Source: Cercospora beticola
Taxonomy: Eukaryota; Ascomycota; Dothideomycetes; Mycosphaerellales; Mycosphaerellaceae
Length of the DNA: 64,000 bases
Direction: 5' to 3'
Assembly (NCBI RefSeq): GCF_033473495.1
Contig: NC_088940.1
Span: forward strand, 1,178,001 to 1,242,000
Shown here in pieces: positions 22,364 to 34,463 of this stretch. The translations under genes and the position numbers were made by a program. The notes below the pieces were generated by a model. That model saw only the letters and a list, made by a program, of their open reading frames with translations. It had not been told where the DNA came from and made no database searches. Within the stretch, counting starts at the first letter, position 1; each line of letters starts with the position of its first letter.

Positions 22364-25300
22364 CTAGCTCATTTGGACCTCATCCTCGTACTTGTAAGGA
22401 ATTCTGCGCTCCTTTCTGCTCTTCTTGATTCTGTTGCGATCGCCCTTTGGCCCCGTAGGGACAACCGGCTCATCGTCGTATTCACGACCACGCTTGCCCA
22501 GAGAAGAGCGGGAATCGTTGGTCGACTGTCTGCGTTGAGCTTCCTTGGCTTCGCGGTCTTGCTGTGCGCGTGCGCGTTCTTCGGCATAGGGATCCGCGCC
22601 TGCAGACTCGGTGGCGGCACTTCCACGTCGATCACTGCGCTCACGATGGAACGTTGAAGGAGGTGCCATGCCATCCTTCTTGTTCTTGGTCGAGCCTTTG
22701 ATTTTGAAGCCAAGCTCATCGGAAGGAGGCTCGATGACGGGACGCGGGCGGTCGCGTTCACGGTCGTGCCGGGATGAGCGCGACGATCGGTCCTTCTTGC
22801 TGTCCTCATACTCGTAGTCATCTTCGCGACGGGAGCCCTTACGGCTGCTGCGGCTGTCCTTGTAGTCGTCGTACTTATCATCGCGTCGACTCTTGCGACG
22901 CGAGTAATGATCGTCATCGTAGTCTTTCGTGGGTGATTTGGAGCGGTGTCGGCGTGATCGATGTCGGTCTTTGCTCCGGTCACGATGCGAGCGTGAAGAG
23001 CGATGCTCATCGTCCTTGTCACGGTGGCGGCGTCGTGAGCCATCGTCCTCTCGCGACTCTGATCGTGACCGGTGCTTGCGGGACCCGCTATCTTCGTCAC
23101 GGTCTTCTTCCTCATATTTTCTCTCACGGTCCTTGCGCTCGCGACGCTTGCGCTCTTTGCGACGGGCATACGCTTCATCGTCCTCGTAGTCATCCTCGAC
23201 ATCACGCTCTCGGTCGTCCCTGCTGCGATATTTGGATCCTGACCGAGATGTTGATCGATCACGCGCATCAATGTCACGTTCATTCGAGAGATCATGCCGC
23301 GAGCGCTCAACTGAGCGTGTCTGAGAGTCTGAACGCTGAGGAGCAGGTGGATTTGTGCTCGCAGGTTTTGGCAAGCTAGCTCGGCTGACCCAGCCAGTAT
23401 TTGGGAGACCTTGACGCAACGCCTTGGGACCAGTCGGTGCATTGACTGGTGGAGCAGGCTTAGGAGTCAACTCGGTACTATCAGTGCCCCTGCCTTGGTA
23501 ACCGCCATAGCCTGATCCGCTCCGCCCTCTGAAACCTCCACGACCACTTGAGATGGCATGATCATGTTGACCGTACTGTGCGGCTTCGTCGAAGTTGCCG
23601 TATGAAGGATCTGCCACCACGACGCTCTCCATTCTGACACCATCGTTAGGTAGTGCCTGTCCGGCTGCTTCCAGAGTTGCCCCTTCGTCGTGGTCCGCGC
23701 CAAGCTGAGTAGCATCTGTAGCGACTGGTGAGCTTCTAGTGGCACGTGAAGAGGGAAAAGAAGGCTTACCTTGTGTGTTTGGCGCAGCGTCACCATCATT
23801 CTGCTCAACATTCTCGCCTGCGGCATTAGTATCGTTCTCTGCGCGATTAGTATCCTCGGACTCCTGGATTCCATTGGCAGCTTGTTCATTCACGTCGCCT
23901 CTCGACTCAGCGGGAGCTCCGTTTGAACCACCCATTGCGTCGTATGTTGGAGAGCCTCTGCGCCGGTTGGCTAGCTCTGTGGTGTTTGCTCCGCTCTGCT
24001 GTCGCGCTCCGCTAGGGCCCGTGGGCGCATTGGGAGGAAAGTCGGAGTGCTGACCACCGTACTGCTGCTGCTGAAATCCATATCCGCCGCGGCCGCGACC
24101 AAAGTTACCACGGGCGCCCCTACCGAAGCCGCCGCGACCGCCTCGGTAGCCACGATCATAGGAAAAGTTTTGCCGTGGACCGTTTCCGAAATTCTGTGAT
24201 TGCATATAGTTGCCTTGATTCGGGAAGAACCCAGGTCCATTCATGCCACCGAAACTGCCCATGCCCGACATGTCGCCCATTCCCATGCCGTTCATGCCCA
24301 TCATAGCACTCATATCTCCCATGCCGCCAAAGCCTCCATTGAACATCATGGATGGATCCATGCCCATGCCCATGCCTGGCATGCCTGCCCGAGGTATAAG
24401 CCGTCGCCGCTGCCGCGCCGTAGAAGGATAGTTGAAAGAAAAGGTGGACCTACCCATCATGTTTGGCATTCCCATGCCCATCATACCCATCATCGGATTG
24501 AAGCCATTCATGCCCATATTCGCGAAGTTGGCGTTGCCAAAGGCAGCCATGTTTTGATCGAAGCCGCCGAAGCCTTGCTGTTGGTTCATGGGCATGTTCT
24601 GACTCACCATTTGTTCGCCATTGGCCTCCTCCTCGTACTGCTCGTGCTCTTGGTCTTGTCCCTGTTGCTGCTGCTCCTCGTTGTCTGGTCGTTCAGTGGT
24701 GATTACAACGTCGTCATCGTCGGATTCGTCATCGTCTTCTTCGTCTTGCCCGCCATCAGCAGCGTTGACCTCTGTGTGCTCCAGATCGCCGTTCGCCTCA
24801 GTCTCACCCTGCATATGATCAGCACTTCCTGACTTGTCTTGTACCACTGATCTTACCTGAGGAGCATCTCCAGGTGCCGGCTCGCCATCGGCGCCGGCTT
24901 CCTGGACTTCAGCAGGAGCTACTGCGGGCTCGTTGTTGGCAGCAGGTGTCGGTGTTGCCTCGACCGCTGGCGCAGGCGTCGCCTCTTTGGCCGCGATCGG
25001 CTTGAGTGTGTCCCCGGTGATATCCATGCCTTGCTTCCCGGCCTGAGTCTTGAGGAAGATCTTGATGGTCGTGCGGTGATTGTTGGCCTTTTTCGCGGTC
25101 TCCATTTTGAAAGGAGTGTGGCCACATACTGGGCACTCGGATGGGTCGAGGTTCTCTTTGCCTGTTCCATGTCAGACATGCCTTGGCCGTGTTCAGCGCA
25201 CACTCGAGACCTACAATTACCGCAGATGTCGCTGTCGCAACACTCAACCCTGAATGCGAAGAGAGCCATCTTGTCACAAACGGCGCAACGGAGCTTCGCG

Positions 25301-25418
25301 GGAATGGACGCGACCTCGAACGTGCTGCCTGCAGGTTAGCGACTGTCGACACAGACTCGAAGTGCGTTGAGATATTGACTGACCCTGCGAACTCGATCGC
25401 GGCGCCGGTCAACGCCAT
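22364..25418 (-). CDS. C4C4-type RING zinc finger, RS-rich nuclear protein
   Basis: Exons 25384..25418, 25204..25324, 24454..25153 and 22364..24384 give 958 aa. The first two introns (59 and 50 nt, CTAAC and CTGAC branch sites) rebuild a RING-like module of eight cysteines: C25/C28, C40/C41, C46/C49 and C59/C62 (LRCAVCDKMALF, VECCDSDICGNC, SECPVCGHTPFK). HRTTIKIFLKT follows. The third intron (24385..24453, 69 nt) is in frame and stop-free; removing it joins two Met/Gly-rich repeats (MPNMMG to MPGMGMG). Next come a GRG/RGG-rich segment, a long Arg-Ser/Asp-Arg domain and the tail RRIPYKYEDEVQMS. The combination suggests an RNA-processing factor with E3-like or zinc-binding function. I do not recognise an experimentally named homologue. 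Confidence 0.82.
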
Positions 25419-26050
25419 CTTGGCGGTTTTGAGAGGGTTGCGCAAATGGGAGCGGGTGGTGGTGACAGCGGAGGTGCTGCTATCGCGGACAGCGGCCGCA
25501 GCTTAAGCTTGCGATGGAGATGTCGCTGTCCTCATCGGTGGCAGGCGCGCGATGAGGGCGGCGGGTAAGAATGCCGGCGGCGTATGCGGCTGGCCGTGAG
25601 AGATGTCGACGTCGTGAAGAGGTTGCGGCGATGGCAGGTCGGTCGCTGATGTCGTGCCTTGCGCTTGATAGCCACGCGACTGCCATCTTTTCCAAAGACG
25701 ACATGACTCAGCAAGCAAGCGCAACGCGGACCCTCCCGCTCCGCCGGCGATCCGAATGCCGATGACTTCACCAGCAGTGACGATTGTGCTACCATCGGAA
25801 TGCACACTTTCAGAAAATGACGGACTGGAGAACGAGATAGGCTACTGAAGTGATTGTCATCTACTAAAGCTGTAGAATCATCATCTCTGGCCAGCGAGAT
25901 ATATCATGTGCCTCTCGGCGCATTGACTACGTCAGCATGGACGAGTTGGATCCCGAGGCGCCAACGTTTCTAGCTTTGTTCCAACGCTTCCAACATCACT
26001 TTCTTCCACATGCCCGCCCATAGACATAGACTCTGGAGACCAGCAAAGCG
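25419..26050. promoter_or_regulatory. divergent promoter region between RING/RS and esterase genes
   Basis: About 630 bp between two divergent starts (25418 on minus, 26051 on plus). No coding evidence beyond short overlapping frames. Confidence 0.45.
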
Positions 26051-27337
26051 ATGATTCTAGGCCAAATAGCATGGGTCGATTGCATCGCCTTCCTCCTCTT
26101 CCTGGCCCCGCAACTTCTCATTCAGATTGGCTTCTTTCAGACAGCAATATGTGGGATCAGGGCCTTGCCGTTTCTGTGTAAGCCAAGCTAGGTCTCTCAA
26201 GCCTGTCGGTCCACAAGCTGACAGCGAGGGCAGTGATCAGAATGCCCATACAGCTCGTCCGTGAGCGTTACTTCACTCCCAGAAAGCAGCGATCTCCGTT
26301 CGTCCAGCGGGCCACTTTATTCCAGGACCTCGTCATCAGATGCGTGAGATACGCATTCTCGGACATCCCAGCAGCTATTGGCAAAGTCTTCTTCTCGAAA
26401 TGGGTGGCTTTGCCGTTTATGCGGTTTCGTATGCTGCGACATGGCATATTGAGAAAGCCCATCTACTGGCGTGAAGTCAATCGAGATGGCCTGAAAGGGA
26501 TCTATGCTGTTATGGATGCATCGCGCAAGCCAGACATAATGCTATACTACTGTCATGGTACGTGACCGACGGCAGTTCTTATCTTGCATACTGACCGTAT
26601 TAGGTGGCGGCTTCTCAATGGGCTCTTCATACTTCTATCTCGAGTTCTTGCTTGTCTGGTTAACCCTTCTCAAGGAAGCCGGTTATCAAAACCCAGCGCT
26701 TTTCGCCCTAGAGTACACTTTGGTACCTGAAGCCACTTATCCAACGCAAGTCCAGGAAGCTCTAGCTGGCTACAAGTACGTGCTTTCGACAGTCGACGAT
26801 CCTTCGCAGATCGTGGTCAGCGGCGACTCCGCAGGAGCAACACTGGTATTGAGCCTGATGCTATGCGTTTCTGGCTATTCATCTCTTAAAAACAAAATGC
26901 CTGGACTGGCCGTCATCATCTCTCCTTGGGCGACGATCATCTCGCCGAAGAATCAGAACACGCCCTCAGACTACCTCAACGCCGACAGCCTTCATCTCTA
27001 TGGAACACAATACATCGGCAAGAACGGGTCTCAAGACAATGCCTTGGTCTCACCAGGACGTTGCGATGATCTCAGCTGGTGGCGACGCGCATCTCCGAGT
27101 AAAGGCTGGTATTTCATCTACGCTTCTGAGGAGGTCTTCGCGCCAGAAGCGAAAGACCTTATCGCAAAATTGAACAAAGCCGAGGTGCGAGTGGACGAGT
27201 ACGAAGAGTATGGCTGGATCCATGCCTGGCCTGTGGTGAAGCTGTTCCTGTGCAACAAGCAAGAAGAACGCCAACATGGGTTGAGGAAAATTGTGGACGT
27301 TATCGCATCTCGCATAGAGCCAAGGAAAGCGTCATGA
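26051..27337 (+). CDS. alpha/beta-hydrolase, steryl acetyl hydrolase (Say1)-like
   Basis: Membrane-anchored esterase/lipase of the hormone-sensitive-lipase-like group, 397 aa. Exons 26051..26177, 26225..26557 and 26604..27337 join in frame over 47- and 46-nt introns. The first exon encodes a hydrophobic N-terminal helix (CIAFLLFLAPQLLIQIGFF). The oxyanion-hole motif HGGGFSMGS is split by the second intron; the nucleophile elbow is VVSGDSAGATL (Ser near residue 229). Candidate acid and histidine residues lie in YASEEVFAPEAKDL and GWIHAWPVVKLF. Say1 deacetylates sterol acetates in the ER, and the layout fits, but many fungal relatives act on other esters. The 3' end faces a short minus-strand frame. 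Confidence 0.88.
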
Positions 27338-27402
27338 GTACATTTGTTGGTACAGCAAGAACGAAGCTAATGTACAGTGCGATCGAATGTTCCGTTGCCA
27401 CC

Positions 27403-27696
27403 TCACTTGTCTTTCTTGCGCAGCATTGCTTCGATTATTTCAGCGGTCTTTCGATCGTCTCTTGCCAGACGCTCCCAGCCTGATGCGTTTCCGTCTCTGA
27501 AGATCGTGTCTTCTTTGCTCCTCAGCCAACGGTGAAAAGGATCGTCGTTATCCTTGCAGTCGTTCGTCGAAGGTGCTTCATCGTTCGAGGAAGCTAGCTT
27601 GCGTCCACATGGGCAAGTGTATCTTGGAGTAGCCAATGATGATGAATCTTGGGATTGGGCTGCATGGCCCTCAGTACTATGTTCCGTCAGCACCAA
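27403..27696 (-). CDS. possible small hypothetical protein or exon
   Basis: An open frame of 97 codons with hydrophilic, natural-looking composition: a CPC motif (RYTCPCGRKL) and a charged helical C-terminus (WERLARDDRKTAEIIEAMLRKK). No family recognised. It has no ATG at its 5' end (first usable codon is TTG), so if real it would be a downstream exon whose upstream part I could not place. Confidence 0.3.
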   Translation of the reverse strand: MVLTEHSTEGHAAQSQDSSSLATPRYTCPCGRKLASSNDEAPSTNDCKDNDDPFHRWLRSKEDTIFRDGNASGWERLARDDRKTAEIIEAMLRKKDK

Positions 27697-28898
27697 TGCA
27701 GGTTTTAAAGCTGCGGCAGCTTAGAAACCCGGTTCGCATAGCTAACTTTTTGGCCGCAGGATAGCTGGACATGCTCTCTGTTGAAGAGTTCCGCCGCCAC
27801 TTGCTTGTGAAAAGTTTGTTACGTTACCGAAGGCAGGGAGAGTTGGATTGTCTATCCATGGAGTTCGAGGGACGGGACTGACATGGCCGTTTCACGAATG
27901 GGCTTCTGCCTTACATTTATCTCTCGTTGACAGACGCCGAGGCGATGACATTGATCATGGGGCCACGGCAGGACAAATCTCAGCCGCAATGGCCGGTCGG
28001 TCTCTGTTTGAGCAATGCAACGACGGAATTGACCTCTGCCAATGGGATAGGAACCGCGGGCAAGGAGTACTAGTTGTACTGGCGGCGGAAAACCAGTGCC
28101 GAATGGATCTTCACGATCGAGATCTGGAGAGCACGATTTATACGCACTGAATCCGTTGCCACAGTCTGGCGAACAGGAATGTGCATGTACAAGTCCTCTT
28201 TGACATTGTAGGCAATGTGACTCTCACCAGTGATTCACAGCGTTCACAGAAACAGGTATAAGTCTTTCAGTAACTGTCTTGATGCAGTGTTTGCTCCAAC
28301 ATCGCCCTGGAAACCACCAGGTTGGATCGGCACGCGCCAGGCGCCGTACAGCAGTCACGCGGCTCTGAAGTATGCACGTTGACGAGGGCAGCGAGGCGAC
28401 AATTGGACCGACGCTACATCGACGTTGCGTTTATCCTGTCATCAGAGGCCTAGGCCTCTCGATGAGTTGCAGAACCGCGGCCAGACCCTAATCTGTCACT
28501 TCTATCCCGTCTCTCATGGGGCTCGCTATACCTGCGTCGAGGGTTTCCTATAGTCACAAGATCAGGATTGCGAGCGCAAGGCTGCGCTAGACGGGCACCG
28601 CCAATGCTACGAGCCGCGCTGCAGCACGCCACCATTTGAGATCATTGGACAATATGCGCCTATAGCTCACGTTGTAGTAGTGCTGGCCGCGGTATGTCGG
28701 AAATAAACATTCTGGCAATTTATGACCACGAATGACTTGCGAGCCATTGTGCATGACCACCAACCAAGCCCTAGCAGTTGCCTTCTGAACGCGTGAAGTC
28801 GCCCATCAACAGATCACAGGATTTAGATCGAATGTATCTTAAAAATAGCCTCGAGAGGACTTCATCAATTCGTGCAATTCATGTACTCGTACAAACTA
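27697..28898. other. intergenic region, nothing convincing
   Basis: About 1.2 kb between the esterase side and the zinc transporter's 3' end. Short frames occur on both strands but none has a domain, a good start and splice support together. No tRNA or repeat seen. Confidence 0.4.
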
Positions 28899-30580
28899 TC
28901 ATGCCGTAAGCGCACTGCTCGCGCCTAGTATACACATACCCGCAAAAGCTCCAATGAAGCACAAATGCTTCGAATGCGTCAAATCCAGACTCTCCGCAAA
29001 CAATTGCAATCCAACGCTCGTCATGATGCCAGCCGTGATGGCAAACATGGCGCCGTAACCGCTCTCTGAGGGAGCCCAATTGCTCTTACCAGCGAGTTTG
29101 AACCACACAGCTGCAACGCCTGCTCCAAGTGGTTGCGAAAGTCCACCAAGGACAAATGATATCACCATGGCCTTGAATCGATTGTTGATGGCCAGGTATA
29201 AGGGAAGCGCCATGGCGAAGCCTTCTGTGATATTGTGCATGAAAAGCGCTAAGAATACGGAAACTCCCAAGTTAGGGTTGGCGTGATTGGTGGCGTAGGT
29301 AATGAAACCCTCCGGAAGTTTGTGGAGGGCGATGGCTATTGAAGTCTGGAGTCCGATGTTCATAAATGCATTTGTAGGGACGTGGTGATGATGATGCTCA
29401 GGTTGTTGTTCGTCAGTCGTTGAGTTGTCGTGAGAATGTATTTTGTGCAGATGGTCGTCTTCAACCGCAACTGTTGTCGAGCTGTTATCTGAAGGTCCAT
29501 CGCTGTTGTGATGATCGTGTTCGCAGTCGGCCGCTCCCTCGGCCCTTGCTCGCGTCTGTGGCCGTTGCAGCGGCTCCTCGGCTATGCCTTGAAGTAAAGG
29601 TGTTGACTCTGTGGCTGTTGCACTCTTGACCACCGCTGGGCGGTGTGCTCCCCCTCTGACTTTGGGAAGTTTGAGACCGCCGGCAGCAGCTACGGTCTTA
29701 AAGCAATTGGCTTGGCAGGGATCGCTGTAGCCGAAACAAGGGCCATCGCATTCGCATTCAGCATCCTTTCCAGATGTCAATTTGGAGACGCTCGAAGTGA
29801 TGCGAGCTTGCAAAGTCGGCCTGCGCTCGGCATCATCGGCTGAGATTGAGGGCTTCATGAGATGTTCAGACTCCGCCGTCGTGGCCTGTGAGAGTGAAGA
29901 CTGGTGACTGCTGAAGTACGACGACGACTTGTGCGTTTCTTGCATTTGCAGGCTCCTGGAGGAATGCCTGTGGGATTTCTTTCTCGATGACCTGTTCAAG
30001 GAGTCGCCGTGTTGCTCGTGCTGGTGGCCGTTGCCATGCTCATGATGACTGTGGTCACCACCGCCCTCCTTCTGGGCCTCTTCATCTTCGTGTTCGTGCT
30101 CGCAGTCGACGACGTTGTGCGGCACACAATGGTGCATCAGTCTGGAAATAACCTGAATGCCAATCACACCACCGGCGAAACACGCGATCAGAACCCAAGA
30201 TGCCTCTTTCGGCGTGAAGCCGCCTTTCATCAGGGATGATTTGGCCGACGGCAGCATGTTGTATAGGGCGGAAAACAACTGTAGCCTGTCAGCGTGCACG
30301 GAATAATGCTGACGCGATCGGTCTATCCTACCATGACGCCAAAGCTCAGACTTAGGGACGTGGAGAGGAAGGCATCGCTGTCTTGTATCCGCCAGCCTTT
30401 CTTTCCCGGGAACTGGCGAACGAGAATATCGATACAGATGAATGAGGCTCCGAATATGCAAGCTGTGAATTTGTGCATTAGCTTGGTTGTCTGAATACGA
30501 CAGAAGCGGATGTCATGCAACTTACCCACGCCACTCAGGCCGGACATGATCCAACCCCGGTCATCGTTGGACAAAGGCAT
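28899..30580 (-). CDS. ZIP-family zinc transporter, vacuolar Zrt3 type
   Basis: Predicted to release stored zinc from the vacuole to the cytosol. Exons 30526..30580, 30332..30462 and 28899..30278 (introns of 63 and 53 nt) give 521 aa, close to yeast Zrt3. The second exon supplies helix 1 (ACIFGASFICIDILV) and the start of helix 2. The ZIP core motifs are HKLPEG (residue 381) and HNITEG (residue 410), with later helices AMVISFVLGGLSQPLGAGVAAVWF and CFIGAFAGMCILGA. A roughly 260-residue loop between helices 3 and 4 has His-rich stretches (DHSHHEHGNGHQHEQH; EHHHHH) and a five-cysteine cluster at residues 237-254 (CECDGPCFGYSDPCQANC), probably metal-sensing. The first intron is in frame and stop-free. 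Confidence 0.9.
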
Positions 30581-31185
30581 GATGGCATGCGGTCTTCACG
30601 ATGGTTTTCCAGCCAGGACTTGGCCCTGCTGCGACGAAGGACGTAGAGTTTGGATAGCAGCTGTCGGACGTCGCAGGAAATGGCCGATCACGTCTTGTTT
30701 CGAGTCGCTTCGTGAACTGTCCTGGCACCGCCACACCCACGTCCTTTGTCAAGCCACAACCCGACAGTGCACAAAGCCGCCGGTGGCCGGTCTGAGAGAT
30801 GCGTTTGCAGGAAGCAGATGCCCGTCCTGGGTGGTGGAGGAGGAAGAAATGAACGTCGACACAACGACGGACGGCGGCGTGCAGGTGATGAGAAGGAGCT
30901 GCCCAGTGCACGGGAGCAGGTGATGAATGGACGGGTGGACGCTTGGCTTGGGCCAGTGTTGACCTTGATGGTCGTTTTCACGCCCGCCTGCTCTCTCCCA
31001 CGCGCGCGAATCGAGCCGCCCACCGCCGCCCGATGATGACTTGCGTCTGTAATCAAATTTTGGTACAGGGTGGGGCCCAGTTGGCGGTGACGTGATGCAC
31101 AACTTGCGCTGCGCGTATCGCGGTGATGCCTGAGACAGCACTGCACAATATCACTGATTGTCGCCCGCACTGACTGCTCTCCAAC
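30581..31185. promoter_or_regulatory. divergent promoter between zinc transporter and Vms1
   Basis: About 600 bp between divergent starts. I looked for a zinc-responsive element and did not find one I could name. Confidence 0.45.
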
Positions 31186-33273
31186 ATGGCTGCTCCCAAC
31201 GGCCACGCAGACCAACTGCTGAAGCGTCCGCTGTACGGTTGGTCACTGCGCTCCTGGCCATGACGACTGCACCTGCTGACCGCCCTGCGATTAGTCTTCG
31301 ACTTGCCGGATGAGATCCTGTATACGCTGCAGCTCAAGTCCCAGCCCACCGCCGGTGCTGACCCAGACTTGACAACACCACCGCCTCCGACACCTGCCTC
31401 GCCCTCCCTCACCGCCACCGAAAACCAGGAAGGTGCCCCGTCGAAAGCCACATCATGCGCTCTCTGTGGCCTGAGCTTCGCCAGCCTGCTGGAACAGCGC
31501 AGCCACATCCGTTCAGACTTGCATGGGTACAATATCAAGCAGAAACAGCGGAATAAGAAGCCAGTGAGCGAGGCCGAATTTGAGCAGCTGGTGGGGCAAC
31601 TCGATGAGAGCATATCAGGCTCCGATACATCAGATACCGAAGATGACGAAGACGATAAGCACGAGTCAACCCTCAGCGCACTGCTGAAGAGACAGGCGAA
31701 GATCACAGATGGCGACGCTGATGATGCCCCAACACTGAAACGTAAGCGGGGCTCAGGGAAGCCGCCGATGATATGGTTCTCGTCGTCGAAGCTGCCTTTG
31801 AACACCTCGCTCGGAGTATACAGATCGATATTCACATCGAAGGAACAGGATCAGGAGGACAAACTCCTGGATGTTATCAAGCAAAAGCAACTTGCTCCAA
31901 AGCCTCAACCCTCACACCAAAAGAAGCAGCAGAGCAAAGATGAGGAGGAGGATGGAGGCGTCGCTTTGCCAGCTTCGATGATTCAGAGAGGAACGAGCGC
32001 CGATGGACCTCATTATTTTCTTTGCATGATCGGGGGTGGACATTTCGCTGCCATGGTCGTCTCGCTCACGCCCAAGCTTACCAAGAAAGCCGGGATTGAA
32101 GATCGATCAGCAACAGTCATTGCACACAAGACCTTCCACCGCTACACGACGAGACGGAAACAAGGTGGCTCACAATCTGCGAACGACAACGCGAAAGGGA
32201 ACGCCCATTCTGCAGGCTCTAGCATCCGGCGATATAATGAATCTGCACTAATTCAGGAGGTTCGAGATCTGTTGGCCGAGTGGAAGCCGCTCATCGATAC
32301 CTCAGAACTCTTATTCATCAGAGCTTCAGGGACCACGAATCGGCGGACTTTGTTTGGTCCGTATGAGGAACAAGTGCTGAATTCCCGCGACGATCGCATT
32401 AGAGGCTTCCCGTTCAACACGCGACGCGCGACGCAATCTGAACTCATGCGAGCTTTCGTCGAATTAACAAGAGTCAAAGTCAGTGAAGTCGACGAGGCTG
32501 CTCTTGCGAGGCAGGCTGAGGAAGATCAAGCCAAAGCTACTGCGAAAGCTGAAGCTTTGGCTAACAGCAAAAATAATGCACCGAAAGCCGCCAAGATCTC
32601 GAAGGAAGATGAAGAGGCAGCGCTGCACACGCAACAACTCCAAGCACTAATACGCCGGTCGAAAGCACCCGGACTGCTCTCATATATCCAGTCCAACAAA
32701 CTCAGTCCAGATCTTCGATTTGTTCCCGCTGAACACAACCACCACGCGCCTACGCCGCTTCATCTAGCCGCTGCCTCCAACAGCCCAGCCTGTGTATCCA
32801 CTCTATTGATCAAGCTAGGCGCAGATCCGACGACACGAAATGAGGATGGCAAATCAGCATTCGATATTGCAGGCGATCGTGCAACCCGTGATGCCTTCCG
32901 GCTCGCTCGCGCTCAGCTGGGCGAGGATAAATGGTCTTGGGAAGACGCAGGCGTAGCAGCGGCTCTATCGCAAGCGGATGCTCAAGCTCGTGCAGCTCGT
33001 GAGAAGGAAGAGAAGGCCGCAGAAGATGCTGCAGAGAAGCAGAGAAGGCAGGCTGAGATCGAGCGTCTACGCAAGGAGGACACGCAGAAACGCAACGATC
33101 AACAAGAGAAGAAATTCGGGAAAGGCCACATGCTAGCCAAACCGCAATTGACTGCAGAAGAACGACGAGCGGAGGAAGCAAGAGGAATGACCGACGAGAT
33201 GCGGATGAGACTCGAGCGTGAGAAGAGAGCCAGAGCCGCTGAAGAGCGGATGAAGCGCTTGGCTGGAAAGTAA
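31186..33273 (+). CDS. VMS1: Vms1/ANKZF1, ribosome quality-control peptidyl-tRNA hydrolase
   Basis: Vms1 releases nascent chains from tRNA on stalled 60S subunits and protects mitochondria during ribosome quality control, with Cdc48. Exons 31186..31237 and 31295..33273 (57-nt intron, weak GTTGGT donor) give 676 aa and the conserved opening RPLYVFDLPDEIL. Domains in order: C2H2 finger CALCGLSFASLLEQRSHIRSDLH (residues 72-94); acidic linker; VLRF1 catalytic core from IWFSSSKLP through YFLCMIGGGHFAAMVV, with the glycine-glutamine element in GGSQSAND that holds the catalytic Gln, and FIRASGTTNRRTLFG; ankyrin repeats (TPLHLAAASN and GADPTTRNEDGKSAFDIA); and a C-terminal Arg/Glu-rich helix that contains the Cdc48-binding VIM region in relatives. 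Confidence 0.95.
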
Positions 33274-33944
33274 TCCAAAATTCGGATGCGTGGTCATCCA
33301 TGTCACTCGAATGGCATCCCATCCAGGACATGACCTCTCGTGTTCGATCGGAATCCTGCAACGGCGTTAGCCGATCGCCAGCGCTAGAGTAGACCTCTGA
33401 CAGACCGCTCGTAGCACAGTCAAAGGCGCAAATACGATGGACGAAGATCAAGATGCGAGGCTGCCCTTAACTCATGGTACCCCAGCGGTTTCTGTTTATG
33501 ATCCGAAAGCTTCATCAATGCTTTGCCACACTTGCCCCCGCAATGACCCTTTGGACGCCACTGCAGAAGTAGGCTCTCACGTCATTGCCTATCCCACAGT
33601 ACAGGCCGGCCTGCAGTCTACCTATTAGGGCAAGAAGATCACAAATGCGAGCTGCGTAGTGGGCGCAGCATACGGCAGACACGACGGCGCGCTGCGGCTA
33701 GTCGTACTAAACTATGGCCTTAGCCCTAAGAACACGAATGGTATCAGAATAGCAACTCACAGTCCTCGAAGCTACGTCGGAACTGTAGAAACATCCCAAG
33801 CCCGAAAGCCCGTCTAGGTATACTTAAGAAACATGGTCTGGCGCATTCGAGTAGCACAAAACAACAGATCCTACATACAGAGCATAGCAACAGAGTCTTG
33901 AATACTTTCAGCTTCCCAATCATACAGCAACAAACTCCTTCAGA
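33274..33944. promoter_or_regulatory. intergenic region and promoter of the secreted protein
   Basis: About 670 bp downstream of VMS1. The last 100 bases are A/C-rich and precede the ATG at 33945 (CAGAATGAAA context). No other gene supported. Confidence 0.45.
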
Positions 33945-34463
33945 ATGAAATACTTCGCTACGGTAGCTGCCACCACCACCCTCTTCATCAGCGCCCTCGC
34001 AGCCCCAGGTGCCTGCCGCAACAACTACCCACCGTCATCCGCACCACCCAACGACACCGACGGCTCAGTCTTCCAAATCAAAGACTTCAGCGTCCGCAAA
34101 CTCAACGGCAAAGACATCAGCAACGTCTCCTTCCGCATCCTCGCCACCAATGGCGGAACACTAGATTTCCAATGCATCCCTTATGACCCTGCAACCGACG
34201 CCGCGACGACGAATTTCGTTCCAGGACAAGTCTACTTCTGCGGCAAAGATAGTAGTCTCAGTTTCAGTTATACTCCCAAGCACGACGATCAGAAGCAGAA
34301 TGAACTTTGGTTGTGGCAGACGATCACGCAGGAACAGGTTTATGCTGGACATGTGGATTTTGACGATCCGATTTGTAGGGCTGGAGGAGCGGGACAGAAT
34401 GATTTGATTTGTGATGTTCCGCAGGTTGTGGATTTGTTTGTTACGGTTGAGAAGGCTTCTTAG
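33945..34463 (+). CDS. small secreted AA1-like (Alt a 1-type) protein
   Basis: Single-exon protein of 172 aa with a clear signal peptide (MKYFATVAATTTLFISALAA, cleavage near residue 20). The mature part follows the AA1-like/Alt a 1 beta-barrel pattern: VFQIKDFSVRKLNGKDISNVSF, then LDFQCIP and VYFCGKDSSLSFSY, ending DLICDVPQVVDLFVTVE. Five cysteines are present (near residues 24, 76, 98, 147 and 157), consistent with intramolecular bonds. Members of this Dothideomycete-rich family are allergens, plant-defence modulators or of unknown function. Codon use is C-rich at third positions in the first half. Role as an effector is inference; no toxin activity can be read from the sequence. Confidence 0.82.
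   Translation: MKYFATVAATTTLFISALAAPGACRNNYPPSSAPPNDTDGSVFQIKDFSVRKLNGKDISNVSFRILATNGGTLDFQCIPYDPATDAATTNFVPGQVYFCGKDSSLSFSYTPKHDDQKQNELWLWQTITQEQVYAGHVDFDDPICRAGGAGQNDLICDVPQVVDLFVTVEKAS

Noticed and set aside
27848..28150. 100-codon plus-strand open frame
   Set aside because: No family, no splice support and a weak start context.
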